Assembly (NCBI RefSeq): GCF_007830175.1 | Contig: NZ_VLKH01000002.1 | Location: 372,001-436,000, forward strand | DNA from: Sedimentibacter saalensis | GTDB lineage: Bacteria; Bacillota; Clostridia; Tissierellales; Sedimentibacteraceae | Length of the DNA stretch: 64,000 nucleotides | Direction of reading: 5' to 3' | Shown: positions 8,602 to 18,263 of the stretch, piece after piece | Position numbering within the stretch: the stretch's first letter is position 1 | Layout of the letters: the number at the start of each line of letters is the position of its first letter | Notes under the pieces: generated by a model | Databases searched by the model: none | What the model was told of the DNA's origin: nothing | What the model saw: the letters and a program-made list of their open reading frames with translations, nothing else | Program-made: the position numbers and the translations under genes

Positions 8602-9363
8602 TTAAGCGCAGGTCCACCCGCAATCTATTGTGAACATTGTTCCGGTGATGTAAGAACCTGTATCTGAGCACAGGAATTTTGCCACTTCACCTACGTCATT
8701 AGGTTCAAGAAGTTTTTTTACTGCAGCCTTCTGAAGCATTATGTCAGAAATAACTTTTTCTTCAGGAATTCCGTGAGTCTTTGCCTGATCTGCAATTTGT
8801 TTGTCAACTAACGGAGTTCTTACATAAGAAGGACAAATTGAATTTACAGTTATTCCGTATTTCGCACCTTCCAATGCTGCTACCTTTGTGAGTCCTCCAA
8901 GACCATGTTTTGCTGAAACATAAGCTACCTTGAATTCTGAAGCAACCAATCCGTGAATTGAATTAAGATTTAATATTCTTCCCCATCCTTGAAGCTTCAT
9001 TGTTGGCCATACATATTTTGTTAATAAAAATGGAGCTGTTAGCATCAAGTCCATCATGAAATCCCATTTGTCTTCAGGAAATTCTTCTATGGGGCATACA
9101 GTCTGAATTCCTGCCACATTAACAAGAACATCAACCTTTGAATATTTTTCAACTGTGAAATCTACCAGTCCCTTGCAGTCTTCTCTTTTGCTTAAATCAG
9201 TCTTGAAATAATCTCCGCCAATTCTTTCGGCTTCTTCTCTTAACTTTTCTTCGTTGATGTCAGCCATTATTACTTTGGCTCCATCCTTTGCAAATGTTTC
9301 AGCTATGGCAAGTCCAATGCCGCTGGCAGCTCCTGTAACTATACAAACTTTATTTTCTAACAT
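8602..9363 (-). CDS. 3-hydroxybutyrate dehydrogenase (short-chain dehydrogenase)
   Basis: Oxidises (R)-3-hydroxybutyrate to acetoacetate with NAD. The 253-residue protein starts at ATG 9363 behind GGAGGG. It has the classical SDR features: TGAASGIG at 10-17, NVAGIQ at 82-87, Ser135, Tyr148 and Lys152 as the catalytic triad, and the PSYVRTPLV segment that is characteristic of D-3-hydroxybutyrate dehydrogenases. Together with the CoA transferase upstream and thiolase, it makes a complete route from 3-hydroxybutyrate to two acetyl-CoA. Specificity rests on family resemblance plus context. Confidence 0.88.
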   Translation of the reverse strand: MLENKVCIVTGAASGIGLAIAETFAKDGAKVIMADINEEKLREEAERIGGDYFKTDLSKREDCKGLVDFTVEKYSKVDVLVNVAGIQTVCPIEEFPEDKWDFMMDLMLTAPFLLTKYVWPTMKLQGWGRILNLNSIHGLVASEFKVAYVSAKHGLGGLTKVAALEGAKYGITVNSICPSYVRTPLVDKQIADQAKTHGIPEEKVISDIMLQKAAVKKLLEPNDVGEVAKFLCSDTGSYITGTMFTIDCGWTCA

Positions 9364-9376
9364 TTTTTCCCTCCAA

Positions 9377-10027
9377 TTATAATTCAATATTCTTTAAATC
9401 TTCCGCAATTATAAGTGTTGCCCCTGTTGCAGCCTGAACCTGCTCCACAGTGAATTCAGGATTTATTTCCTTAAGAACAATTCCCTTGTCTGTGACTTCC
9501 ATAACTCCCATTTCAGTTATAATCAGGTCAACAGCATTGACAGCAGTCAAAGGAAGTGTGCATTGTTTCAAAATTTTGTGATTTCCTTTTGCAGTGTGAT
9601 TCATAGCAACAATGACTTTTTTTGCTCCTGTCACTAAGTCCATTGCCCCGCCCATACCCGGAACCATTTTGCCCGGAACCATCCAGTTTGCCAGGTTTCC
9701 TTTTTCATCAACTTCAAGGGCTCCAAGAACTGTTGCATTTACATGCCCTCCTCTTATTATGAGGAATGATTCCGCACTGTCAAAAAACACTCCGCCGGGA
9801 TTGATTGTAACGTGTATGCCACCTGCATTAACCAGGTACGGATCTTCATCTCCTTTTTCAGGAGCTGGTCCCATTCCGAGAAATCCATTTTCTGACTGAA
9901 GTGTAATTTCAATGTCTTCAGGAATGAAGTTTGCCACCATTGTAGGCAGACCAATTCCAAGATTAACCACATCTCCGTCATGGAGTTCCTTTGCAACTCT
10001 TCTTGCTATATATTCTTTTTCATCCAT
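9377..10027 (-). CDS. atoA: Acetoacetate/butyrate CoA-transferase, beta subunit
   Basis: Second subunit of the two-chain SCOT-type CoA transferase, moving CoA from a donor acyl-CoA to acetoacetate. The catalytic glutamate is E46 in [11 protein letters not shown], and [17 protein letters not shown] is typical of the beta chain. 216 residues. The ATG at 10027 overlaps the stop of the alpha subunit (TGATG), which suggests translational coupling for a 1:1 complex; an in-frame GTG one codon earlier is an alternative start. GGGAGG lies 9-10 bases upstream. Confidence 0.92.
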   Translation of the reverse strand: MDEKEYIARRVAKELHDGDVVNLGIGLPTMVANFIPEDIEITLQSENGFLGMGPAPEKGDEDPYLVNAGGIHVTINPGGVFFDSAESFLIIRGGHVNATVLGALEVDEKGNLANWMVPGKMVPGMGGAMDLVTGAKKVIVAMNHTAKGNHKILKQCTLPLTAVNAVDLIITEMGVMEVTDKGIVLKEINPEFTVEQVQAATGATLIIAEDLKNIEL

Positions 10028-10680
10028 CACGCATTACCTCCCACTATGTAATTTACGAAAATTCCCGGAGTCATTACGTCATCAGGATCAATTTCACCAA
10101 CCTCAACAATTTCATCTGCTTCAACAATCACTATGTCAGCTGCTGTGGCCATTAATGGATTGAAGTTTCTTGTAGCCTTCTTGTATCTCACATTGCCCTT
10201 TTTATCAACCTTTGCTCCAACAATCAATGCTATATCAGCCTTAAGAGGTTTTTCCAGCAAAAATTCCCTGCCATCAACTGTGATAATGTCCTTTCCTTCT
10301 GCCACAACTGTTCCAAGTCCTGTAGGCGTCAATATTCCACCCAGTCCTGCTCCTGCAGCTCTTATGCGTTCAGCCAGCGTTCCCTGAGGAACAAGTTCTA
10401 CTTCAAGTTCTCCGGAATTCATCTGATTGCCTGTTTCCTTGTTTGTTCCTATGTGAGAGGCAATCAATTTTTTAACCTGTTTGTTTACAATGAGTTTTCC
10501 TATTCCTACTTCAGGAAATGACGTGTCGTTTGCTATGAGCGTAATATCTTTTACTCCCTTGGCAACCAGTGCATCAACCAATACATATGGGTTTCTGCAT
10601 CCAAGAAATCCGCCGACCATTATTGTCATTCCATCTTGAATCATGTTCACAGCTTCTTCTACAGAAATCAGCTTGTTCAA
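10027..10680 (-). CDS. atoD: Acetoacetate/butyrate CoA-transferase, alpha subunit
   Basis: First subunit of the SCOT-type CoA transferase, 217 residues, with the usual N-terminal pattern [21 protein letters not shown] and the CoA-binding region [11 protein letters not shown]. It begins with TTG (10680-10678) behind AGGAGG, the second TTG start in this operon. It overlaps atoA by one base-shared TGATG. Acts on acetoacetate made by the 3-hydroxybutyrate dehydrogenase encoded two genes downstream, giving acetoacetyl-CoA for the thiolase encoded just upstream. Confidence 0.92.
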   Translation of the reverse strand: MNKLISVEEAVNMIQDGMTIMVGGFLGCRNPYVLVDALVAKGVKDITLIANDTSFPEVGIGKLIVNKQVKKLIASHIGTNKETGNQMNSGELEVELVPQGTLAERIRAAGAGLGGILTPTGLGTVVAEGKDIITVDGREFLLEKPLKADIALIVGAKVDKKGNVRYKKATRNFNPLMATAADIVIVEADEIVEVGEIDPDDVMTPGIFVNYIVGGNA

Positions 10681-10692
10681 ATTTTTTTCCTC

Positions 10693-11871
10693 CTATCTTT
10701 TTATTATTAATGCAGTTCCCTGCCCTCCGCCTATGCAAAGTGTTGCAAGGCCAGTGTTTACATCTCTTTTAATCATTTCATGAATCAATGAAACAAGAAT
10801 TCTTGTTCCAGAGCATCCAATTGGGTGTCCCAGCGCAATAGCTCCTCCGTTAACATTTGTTTTTTCAGGGTCAAGCGGAAGATCTCTTACAACTGCCAGT
10901 GACTGAGCTGCAAAAGCTTCATTTGCTTCCACAAGGTCAATATCTTCAATGTTCATGTTTGCCCTTGCTAATGCCTTTCTTGATGCAGGCACAGGACCGT
11001 ATCCCATTATTTTCGGATCAACACCTGCGGATGCGTAGGAAACAATTGTTGCCATAATTTTTATGCCCAGCTCTTCAGCCTTTTCCTTAGACATGAGAAG
11101 GACTGCAGCAGCTCCGTCATTTATGCCTGAAGATGAACCTGCAGTAACAGTGCCATCCTTCTTAAACGCTGGTTTTAATTTTTCAAAACTTTCTATAGTA
11201 GCACCAAACCTTGGAAATTCATCTGTATCTATTACAATCGGGTCACCTTTTCTTTGAGGAATTTCTACAGGAACAATTTCATCCTTGAATCTGCCTTCTT
11301 TTATTGCCTTTTCTGCTCTGTTCTGGCTTCTAAGTGAAAATTCATCCTGGTCTTTTCTTGTAATGTTCCATTGTTCTGCAATATTTTCCGCGGTTATTCC
11401 CATGTGATAGTTGTTGAAAATGTCAGTTAATCCGTCACTTACCATTGTGTCCACAACAGAACCATCCCCCATTCTGTATCCCCATCTTGCCTTAGGAAGT
11501 ATGTAAGGAGCCATGCTCATGTTTTCTGCTCCGCCTGCCAGAACTATATCCGCTTCACCAAGCATTATAGCCTGAGCTGCCAATTCAACAGTCTTTAGAC
11601 CGGAACCGCAAACTTTGTTAATTGTCATTGAAGGCACCTCAAAAGGAATGCCTGCCGCCACGGAAACTTGTCTAGCTAGGTTTTGTCCAATACCTGCCTG
11701 AAGAACATTTCCAAAAATTACTTCGTCTACCATTTCGGGTTTAACGTTTACCCGTCCAAGTGCTACTTTTGCAACAGCAGCTCCAAGCTTTACAGCAGGA
11801 ACATCTTTGAAGCATCCTCCGAAACTTCCAATGGCTGTTCTCACTGCACTTACAATTACAACCTCTTTCAT
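10693..11871 (-). CDS. Acetyl-CoA acetyltransferase (thiolase)
   Basis: Cleaves acetoacetyl-CoA to two acetyl-CoA (or condenses in reverse). 392 residues from the ATG at 11871, which follows AAGGAGG; the frame extends 20 codons upstream, but across the sigma-54 promoter, so that start is excluded. The nucleophile is C88 (INKVCGSG), the base pair is H349 ([10 protein letters not shown]) and C379 (LCIGGGQG). It is the first gene of the ketone-body operon and lies directly behind the -24/-12 promoter and three activator sites, so expression should depend on the divergent-free, upstream-encoded activator at 12149-13852. Confidence 0.95.
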   Translation of the reverse strand: MKEVVIVSAVRTAIGSFGGCFKDVPAVKLGAAVAKVALGRVNVKPEMVDEVIFGNVLQAGIGQNLARQVSVAAGIPFEVPSMTINKVCGSGLKTVELAAQAIMLGEADIVLAGGAENMSMAPYILPKARWGYRMGDGSVVDTMVSDGLTDIFNNYHMGITAENIAEQWNITRKDQDEFSLRSQNRAEKAIKEGRFKDEIVPVEIPQRKGDPIVIDTDEFPRFGATIESFEKLKPAFKKDGTVTAGSSSGINDGAAAVLLMSKEKAEELGIKIMATIVSYASAGVDPKIMGYGPVPASRKALARANMNIEDIDLVEANEAFAAQSLAVVRDLPLDPEKTNVNGGAIALGHPIGCSGTRILVSLIHEMIKRDVNTGLATLCIGGGQGTALIIKR

Positions 11872-11922
11872 GTTTTCCTCCTTTTTGTTCATATTTAAAT
11901 TTAATTTACCTGCTATTATTAA

Positions 11923-11939
11923 AGCAAACATTGTGCCAA
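11923..11939 (-). promoter_or_regulatory. Sigma-54 (-24/-12) promoter of the ketone-body operon
   Basis: On the minus strand TTGGCAC (11939-11933), five bases, TTGCT (11927-11923). This matches the sigma-54 consensus TTGGCAC-N5-TTGCT exactly, with GG and GC ten bases apart, and sits 52 bases before the thiolase start. Confidence 0.92.
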
Positions 11940-12029
11940 ATGAGTTGTATTTGAATAAATAATTTATCTGTTGAAATTCAAACGTTTTTCATCATGGTCA
12001 TTTAAATTAAAAATGAGAGCAAAAAAAAA

Positions 12030-12047
12030 TGTAGACACATGTCTACA
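12030..12047. promoter_or_regulatory. Activator site 1 (TGTAGA-N6-TCTACA)
   Basis: TGTAGA CACATG TCTACA, a dyad whose arms extend to eight pairs, about 90 bases upstream of the -24 element. That is a normal distance for a sigma-54 enhancer. Confidence 0.8.
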
Positions 12048-12106
12048 TATAATTTTCCATTTCAATATAATCAGCAAATTATTCTTTTATCAGAACAAAA
12101 CTTCAC

Positions 12107-12124
12107 TGTAGAAAAAAATCTACG
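12107..12124. promoter_or_regulatory. Activator site 2 (TGTAGA-N6-TCTACG)
   Basis: TGTAGA AAAAAA TCTACG, same half-sites and spacing as sites 1 and 3 with one mismatch in the last base. Confidence 0.75.
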
Positions 12125-12135
12125 AATATTTTCAG

Positions 12136-12153
12136 TGTAGAAATTGTTCTACA
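12136..12153. promoter_or_regulatory. Activator site 3, overlapping the activator gene's stop codon
   Basis: TGTAGA AATTGT TCTACA, with arms extending to GTGTAGAA/TTCTACAC. It covers the TAG stop of the activator gene (12151-12149), so the last bases of that gene double as an enhancer site. Confidence 0.78.
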
Positions 12154-13852
12154 CTATTCCTTTAATGTCAATTCCATAGGATGATAATTTTTTGTACAAA
12201 GCTGTACGGTGTATACCAAGCTTTTTGGCAGCTTCTGTCCTGCTGCCGTTTGACATCTTTATGGCATTGACAATTGTGTCTATTTCCATTTCTGCAACCT
12301 TGTCTTTAAGCTGCTTCTTGTCAGTAACTTCTTCATCACTCATAATCATACTGCTTATGTGGTCCGGCAAATTGTTTAAATCAATATAAACATTTGATGA
12401 CATGTTTGCTGCCCTTTCCAGAACATTTCTAAGCTCTCTCACATTTCCAGGCCAGTTGTATAGTTTTAATGCAAGCAACGATTTTTCTGTTAATTTTTTT
12501 GGCTCAAGTCCAACAGACTGAAGTTGTCTGTTTAATATGTCTTCACATAAAAGCTCAAGGTCTTCCAGCCTTTCTTTAAGGGGAGGTATTTCTATTTCCA
12601 CAACATTTAATCTGAAATATAAGTCGTGCCTGAAAAGCCCCTTCTCAACAAGTTTATTTAGTTTTTCATTTGTGCAAGCTATGACCTTAATATCCAGTCT
12701 TATTGCTGTATGACCGCCAACTCTCTCAAATTCTCTTTCTTCAAGAACCCTCAGCAATTTTGCCTGCATGTTAAATGGCATGGAGCTTATTTCATCCAGA
12801 AGTACTGTTCCGCCATTGGCCAGTTCAAACTTCCCAATTTTACCTTCCTTCTTTGCTCCGGTAAAGGAGCCTTCTTCATAACCGAACAATTCAGATTCCA
12901 ATAGTTCGTGAGGAATGGCTGCACAGTTAATTCGCACAAATGGTGCTTTTCTTCTGAAGCTTGCATCATGTATTGCATGTGCAAAATATTCTTTGCCGGT
13001 GCCGCTTTCACCTTCAATGAGAATTGTCGAAGAAGAGTTAGCGGCCTTTATGGCTATTTCCTTGATTTTTAGCATTTTGGAACTCTGCCCTATTATATGG
13101 TCAAACGTGTAGTTGGCACAATACATTTTTCCAATTTCGTTTTTGTATATGTTTACAGTGTTTTCCAGAACCTTGATTTTTCTTGCCAGATCCTTAACTT
13201 CCTTAACATCTTTGAACAGCACGGTTCCAACTGCTCCTATTATATGACCGTCCTTTATGATTGGAGTTCTGCTGGCAATCATATCGTGGCCCTGAATTCT
13301 TTGTATGTCGTACAATTCTTTATTTCCTGTTTTGACAACCATGTGAAGCCTTGTATTTTCAATAACATCCTCCACTGATTTGCCGAGAACATCTTCTTCC
13401 TTTATTCCAAAAAGCTTTTCATAGTTCCATTTTATAATCTTAGCATCCTCATTGACAAGCACAATGCCTTGATAGGCATTGTCAAGAATGTCTTTCATTA
13501 CGCCGAGGCTTTGCCTTAGTTCCTCAATTTCAGTCCTGTCTACATCATTGTCCATGATTTCCTTTAAAACAGTCAACATATATCTTTCATCACCATTGCA
13601 TTGGCTGAAAGATTCTACAGATATTTTTTTCAACCCTACAGCAATTTCCTTAACAGAAACATCCTCTGTTTTAAGTACCCCCGACAAACCATACATTTTT
13701 AAAATATTTTTTACATCATCCGGTCCTTCGCTTTCAAGGTTGAATAATTTCTTAAATTGCCGGTTAACAATAAAATTACTTTTACTATCAGTAATTATTA
13801 TTCCATCGCTAAATAAGTCCAACATCTTGTTAAAGTCATTGAAACCAGTCAT
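12149..13852 (-). CDS. Sigma-54-dependent activator with PAS domains, for the ketone-body operon
   Basis: A 567-residue enhancer-binding protein. Two PAS-like sensor domains (about 5-100 and 115-220) precede the AAA+ domain, which has Walker A GESGTGKE at 281-288, the sigma-54 contact loop as GSFTGA at 328-333 (GAFTGA is the consensus) and Walker B GGTVLLDEI near 347. A Fis-type helix-turn-helix ends the protein (NGSRTEAAKKLGIHRTALYK). Related AtoC/RocR-like activators control fermentation operons. Its gene lies just upstream of the thiolase operon on the same strand, and three dyads and a -24/-12 promoter fill the gap, so it very likely controls that operon. The signal sensed by PAS is unknown. 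Confidence 0.92.
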   Translation of the reverse strand: MTGFNDFNKMLDLFSDGIIITDSKSNFIVNRQFKKLFNLESEGPDDVKNILKMYGLSGVLKTEDVSVKEIAVGLKKISVESFSQCNGDERYMLTVLKEIMDNDVDRTEIEELRQSLGVMKDILDNAYQGIVLVNEDAKIIKWNYEKLFGIKEEDVLGKSVEDVIENTRLHMVVKTGNKELYDIQRIQGHDMIASRTPIIKDGHIIGAVGTVLFKDVKEVKDLARKIKVLENTVNIYKNEIGKMYCANYTFDHIIGQSSKMLKIKEIAIKAANSSSTILIEGESGTGKEYFAHAIHDASFRRKAPFVRINCAAIPHELLESELFGYEEGSFTGAKKEGKIGKFELANGGTVLLDEISSMPFNMQAKLLRVLEEREFERVGGHTAIRLDIKVIACTNEKLNKLVEKGLFRHDLYFRLNVVEIEIPPLKERLEDLELLCEDILNRQLQSVGLEPKKLTEKSLLALKLYNWPGNVRELRNVLERAANMSSNVYIDLNNLPDHISSMIMSDEEVTDKKQLKDKVAEMEIDTIVNAIKMSNGSRTEAAKKLGIHRTALYKKLSSYGIDIKGIV

Positions 13853-14010
13853 ATTCCACCACCCTTCAAATGCTGTTTATTAACATTTACAATTAAATAT
13901 CCCATAATAATTATATAATTGCATGAAAACATTGTCACTGTAAAAATTAAATATTTTTTGTAATTATTTTACACAAATTTTACATTTAATATGAAATCAA
14001 TAGAATATAA

Positions 14011-14030
14011 AAACTCCTATGAAGGAGTTT
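14011..14030 (-). terminator. Terminator distal to the YyaL-like gene
   Basis: On the minus strand AAACTCCTTCATAGGAGTTTTT forms a stem with a T tail. It lies beyond the 131-bp repeat element, about 145 bases after the stop codon of the gene at 14174, suggesting the repeat was inserted between gene and terminator. The rest of the gap, 13853-14010, is AT-rich and holds only the presumed promoter of the sigma-54 activator. Confidence 0.7.
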
Positions 14031-14161
14031 CAAGTTGATGACAAAGAACATTTGACGTTGTCATTCTGAGGGCGTAGCACGAAGAATCTCAAGTTTTTCA
14101 CTAAAAATGAGATCATTCACTATCGTTCAGGATGACAGCGTCAGAGTTTGTCAATAGCCTA
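14031..14161 (+). repeat. Dispersed repeat family 1, copy A
   Basis: About 131 bp, running from CAAGTTGATGACAAAG to TTTGTCAATAGCCTA, with inner inverted arms GACGTTGTCATTCTGAG and TTCAGGATGACAGCGTC. The 9-base direct repeat AAGGAGTTT flanks it on both sides (14022-14030 and 14162-14170), which looks like a target-site duplication. It carries no open frame, so it would be a non-autonomous, MITE-like element. Copies B and C are at 20124 and 45161. Confidence 0.82.
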
Positions 14162-14173
14162 AAGGAGTTTAGG

Positions 14174-16219
14174 CTATTCACGAATCTTTTTTATAAGTTC
14201 ATCTATATCATTTATTGGAAGGGTGCAGTTTTTATTCTCACATATATAATAAGTGGGCTTATTATTCTTAAGATTATAATCCTTCAAATATTTAATTATA
14301 TTTGAAGTTTCTTCTGCCTCTGATTGTTTTACAGCTACAACCGAAGTATTTACAATGGGCAGATGTTTTAAATTTTTTCTTATTTCTTTTAAATCTTCAT
14401 CATCAATTGCAAGACACACTGCCTCAATTGAAGGATATATTTCATATAATACTGCAAGGAGCGCAAATGTATGACCTGCAGGATTATTTTCAATGCTTGA
14501 TGATAGAAAGTCTATCTGTTCTCTTGATAATTCTTCAATATGCTTATTGCCTGTAATTCTTGACAATCTCATGAGATTGTACGCTGCAACAGAATTACCT
14601 GATGGAACTGCTCCGTCATACGTTTCTTTTGGATTGTAAATCAAACTTTCCCCAGTCTTGCTTGCAAGAAAAAATCCACCGTCTTCGTCATCCCAAAACA
14701 ACTGTATCATTTTTTCATTTAATGCCACTGCTCTTTTTAAATAATTCAGTTCAAATGTTGCCTGGTACATCTCAATAAGACCCCACACTAGCATTGAATA
14801 ATCTTCAAGGGTTCCGTTTCCAAGAATTGCTCCATCTCTATATCTCACGCCTACATTGTCTTCACCGTCTATAAGATATTTTTCTACAAACTTTACAGAT
14901 TTTTTTGCAGAATTAATATATTTTTCGTTACCTAAAACCCTGAAAGCAACTGCCATGGCTGCTATCATCATTCCGTTCCATGATACAAGAATTTTATCGT
15001 CCTTGTGAAGTTTTGTCCTTTTCTTTCTGTAGTCATAAACAATCTTGTTTAATTTTTCGATTTTTTCATCAGTTTCATAATAATCATCCCTGTCTATAAG
15101 ATTAGGTATATTTTTGCCTTCAAAATTTCCTTTCATGGATATGTTGTAATAATCAATGAAGTATAAACCGTCATCTTTTCCAAGAATTTTTATAATTTCA
15201 TCTGGTGTATATACATAGTACTTGCCTTCTTCACCTTCACTGTCAGCATCCTGAGCCGAATAAAAACCTCCTTCACAATCAGTCATTTCTTCTAATACAT
15301 AATCAAGCACCTTTTCAGTTATATTCCTGTAAAGCTTTATACCTGTAACTTCATATGCATATGTATATGATAAAGAAAGAAGTGCATTGTCATATAGCAT
15401 TTTTTCGAAATGAGGCACCAGCCATTTTTCATCTGTGGAATATCTTGAAAATCCACGTCCTACATGATCAAAAATACCACCTTTATACATGCTTTCAAGT
15501 GTTTTTTCAACCATATAAAGAATATCATCGTCCTTTTCAAGTGTGTACAGACTTATGAGAAATAGCAAATAACTTGGCTGGGGAAATTTAGGCCTACCTG
15601 AAAATCCGCCGTATTCTTCATCAAAGTTATCTTCCAATAGATTTGCAGCTTCCATTACTGTTTTTTTCGACAGTGTTGTTTTATCAAGTCTTTCTTTTTC
15701 AAGATTCTTGATAATTTCCGTTATTTTGTTACCTGAATTTATTAATTCTTCCTTATTTTGCTTCCACTTATCTGCAACTATCTTAAGGAGTTCCATTAAA
15801 CCTGTCATTCCGTATCTTGAATTTTTCGGAATGTATGTTCCTGCAAAAAAAGGTTTTTGCTCAGGTGTCATTATAATTGTAAGAGGCCATCCTCCGCTTC
15901 CATTTATTCTTTGAACCACATTCATGTAGACAGCATCTATGTCTGGTCTTTCCTCCCTGTCTACCTTTATGGAAACAAAATATTTGTTCAGTAAATTTGC
16001 TGCTTCATCATCCTCAAAGGACTCTTGCTCCATAACATGGCACCAGTGACATGTTGAATAACCGATGCTTAAAAATATGGGTTTATTTTCTGACTTTGCT
16101 CTTGAAAATGCTTCTTCCCCCCAAGGATACCAATCCACAGGATTGTATGCATGCTGCAGCAGGTATGGGCTTTTTTCATTTAACAATCTATTGGTTTTTT
16201 CATGAACATGTAATTTCAT
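14174..16219 (-). CDS. YyaL/DUF255 thioredoxin-domain protein
   Basis: A 681-residue member of the SPATA20/YyaL family: an N-terminal thioredoxin-like domain with the family motif STCHWCHVM (C57, C60) followed by an alpha/alpha six-barrel domain like that of N-acylglucosamine 2-epimerases ([31 protein letters not shown]). The true reaction is not established for the family. The length is usual and all conserved blocks are present. It stands alone; its transcript seems to run through a repeat element into a terminator at 14011. A possible cytoplasmic redox or sugar-modifying role remains inference. Confidence 0.9.
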   Translation of the reverse strand: MKLHVHEKTNRLLNEKSPYLLQHAYNPVDWYPWGEEAFSRAKSENKPIFLSIGYSTCHWCHVMEQESFEDDEAANLLNKYFVSIKVDREERPDIDAVYMNVVQRINGSGGWPLTIIMTPEQKPFFAGTYIPKNSRYGMTGLMELLKIVADKWKQNKEELINSGNKITEIIKNLEKERLDKTTLSKKTVMEAANLLEDNFDEEYGGFSGRPKFPQPSYLLFLISLYTLEKDDDILYMVEKTLESMYKGGIFDHVGRGFSRYSTDEKWLVPHFEKMLYDNALLSLSYTYAYEVTGIKLYRNITEKVLDYVLEEMTDCEGGFYSAQDADSEGEEGKYYVYTPDEIIKILGKDDGLYFIDYYNISMKGNFEGKNIPNLIDRDDYYETDEKIEKLNKIVYDYRKKRTKLHKDDKILVSWNGMMIAAMAVAFRVLGNEKYINSAKKSVKFVEKYLIDGEDNVGVRYRDGAILGNGTLEDYSMLVWGLIEMYQATFELNYLKRAVALNEKMIQLFWDDEDGGFFLASKTGESLIYNPKETYDGAVPSGNSVAAYNLMRLSRITGNKHIEELSREQIDFLSSSIENNPAGHTFALLAVLYEIYPSIEAVCLAIDDEDLKEIRKNLKHLPIVNTSVVAVKQSEAEETSNIIKYLKDYNLKNNKPTYYICENKNCTLPINDIDELIKKIRE

Positions 16220-16408
16220 AATTACGCACCTCTTTATTATGTTTCAGTATAAATTGATTTTCAATTAATAGCATTCCCAAATATTTAGAGTTTTATTTTT
16301 TACATAATAATCCAGTTATATTACATATGTGATTAAGTATGATTCAGAAATGTATAATAATCCTGAAACAAGATACAGATATATTTACGCAATTATTCTC
16401 TCATACAG

Positions 16409-16440
16409 AAAAATGCCTTCATTACTGTTGAAGGCATTTT
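16409..16440 (-). terminator. Terminator of the two-component operon
   Basis: AAAATGCCTTCA (16410-16421) and TGAAGGCATTTT (16429-16440) form a twelve-pair stem just beyond the histidine kinase stop, usable in both directions. Confidence 0.85.
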
Positions 16441-16451
16441 CATTGATGTAA

Positions 16452-18263
16452 TTATTTATCCAGGTTGAAACTTATTTGAACCTTGAACAAATCTCCGTCT
16501 ATTTCAACCTTAAATTTTCCGCCGCAAACATTTGTGAAGCTTTCTGCTATGGAAAGTCCAAGGCCGCTTCCTTCTGTTGTCCTTGATTTATCTCCTCGGC
16601 TGAACCTTTGAAGAATTTCTTCAGCAGTAAATTCCATTTCATAGCCTGCAGTATTTTTAATTTTGGCAACTGCTTTTCCGTCAATTTCTTCAAGCTCCAC
16701 ATACACTCTGGTGCCTGGCAAGGCATATTTAAGAGCATTATCTATTACATTTTGAAAAACACGATACAGCTTCTTGCCATCAGAATAAATGTTAAGAGAA
16801 TTTTCAGGAAGCTTTGTTTTTATCTGAAGATTTGATTTTTCTATTTCGTCCTCCATGTCACCCAAAGTCTGTTCAATGAGCTTTTTTATGTCAAGGCTTT
16901 CCATATCAAGCGGAATATCACCGCTGGTGCTTTTGGCAAGGTCAAACAAATCAGAAACTATGTTTTTAAGCCTGTTTGATTTTTCAGACAAAACATTGAC
17001 ATAATCACGCACTGTTTCCGATAAGTCTTCCTCCTTGGACAAAAGATCCACATAGCTTATAATTGACGTTAGAGGAGTTTTCAAATCATGAGACACATTT
17101 GTAACCAGAGCAATTTTCATCCTCTCAGCTTTCATCTGCTCCCCCAGACTTTCATTGAATCCTTTGTTGATGTCTTCAAATGTTTTGTTGTTGCCTTTGA
17201 TGTACCAATAAATTATGACAATCTCCACAACAGGAGGAATCAAAAACAACGGAACATATAAAAGGAAAAACAAAAATGTAAGGAACACAAGAAATGCGCT
17301 TGAGGTAATGAAAACCAGCTGTCTGTAAAACAGTGACTTTGTAAGTGGATACCTTTCAAACATTCTCCCGTCATACAAACTTTTGAAAAAATCATAAATT
17401 TTGTAAAACACCAAGTACACAACTGTGTGCTTAAAAAGCCTTCCGGACTTTGCTTTTCTTGTAAGCGACAATAAGATTATACCGCACATTACTGAAATAA
17501 ATGCTGTAATTATACCAATCCATACAGCAGAATACATTTGTCTCACATGGCTCATGCCCGAATAGTATAAGTTTGATATGCCGATAATCCAAAAGGCTGC
17601 CAGAGGTATAAAAAATGAAAATAAAACATCTGAGAATATGCTGTCTATTTTTGTTAAATGTATTTCGTCATCCAACTGATTTTTACCTGTTTGAACCATC
17701 AAAAAAATAATTGAAGTTAAAATAAGTACTGCTAAAACTCCGACTCTCACAGCAAATGGTACTAATATATTCCTGCTTTCTTCCCATTCCTGCTGTTTTT
17801 CATTAATAAATTCGTCAGGATAAGAGATGTATATAGTGTATCCATCACTGACGTAGAATTTTGTTATGCCTCCAGGATTAGTGTTTTCTCCTATTGTCCA
17901 TGTGCCCATTTCATAAGAATAAAACGCCTTATCAAATTGCTTAAAGAAATTTTTATCTTTTCCTTCAACATTTGAATATGTTTTTTCTCCGTCTGATATG
18001 AAATAGTAATAATGTGCTGACTTTGGAACTTCGCCTCTGTTTTCCATCACAGAATTTATTTCATACCAGGCATTTCTCACCTCTTGGGTAAGGAAATATT
18101 CGCTCTGGCTGTATTCCCTGATAATCAGCGATTCAGGAATTATGTCGTTGTATGAAACGAACTGAAATTGCACTACGGTTAAAACTATCAATATAACCGT
18201 CAAAATAAATACTGCTGTCTTTGTTGATTTTTTTCTGCTAATGTTTTTCAATTTTATATCCAA
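16452..18263 (-). CDS. Sensor histidine kinase with multi-span membrane domain
   Basis: A 603-residue kinase. A first membrane segment at about 17-37 is followed by an extracellular domain of roughly 130 residues, then further spans from about 165 to 350. The cytoplasmic core has the H-box VSHDLKTPLTSIISYVDLL (His near 393), an N-box (FQNVIDNALKYALPGTRVY) and G-box GSGLGLSIAES. The likely start is a TTG at 18263, inside the end of the response regulator gene, and the overlap of 26 bases implies coupling. The membrane layout resembles VanS/cell-envelope sensors of Clostridia. Target genes are not evident nearby. Confidence 0.9.
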   Translation of the reverse strand: MDIKLKNISRKKSTKTAVFILTVILIVLTVVQFQFVSYNDIIPESLIIREYSQSEYFLTQEVRNAWYEINSVMENRGEVPKSAHYYYFISDGEKTYSNVEGKDKNFFKQFDKAFYSYEMGTWTIGENTNPGGITKFYVSDGYTIYISYPDEFINEKQQEWEESRNILVPFAVRVGVLAVLILTSIIFLMVQTGKNQLDDEIHLTKIDSIFSDVLFSFFIPLAAFWIIGISNLYYSGMSHVRQMYSAVWIGIITAFISVMCGIILLSLTRKAKSGRLFKHTVVYLVFYKIYDFFKSLYDGRMFERYPLTKSLFYRQLVFITSSAFLVFLTFLFFLLYVPLFLIPPVVEIVIIYWYIKGNNKTFEDINKGFNESLGEQMKAERMKIALVTNVSHDLKTPLTSIISYVDLLSKEEDLSETVRDYVNVLSEKSNRLKNIVSDLFDLAKSTSGDIPLDMESLDIKKLIEQTLGDMEDEIEKSNLQIKTKLPENSLNIYSDGKKLYRVFQNVIDNALKYALPGTRVYVELEEIDGKAVAKIKNTAGYEMEFTAEEILQRFSRGDKSRTTEGSGLGLSIAESFTNVCGGKFKVEIDGDLFKVQISFNLDK

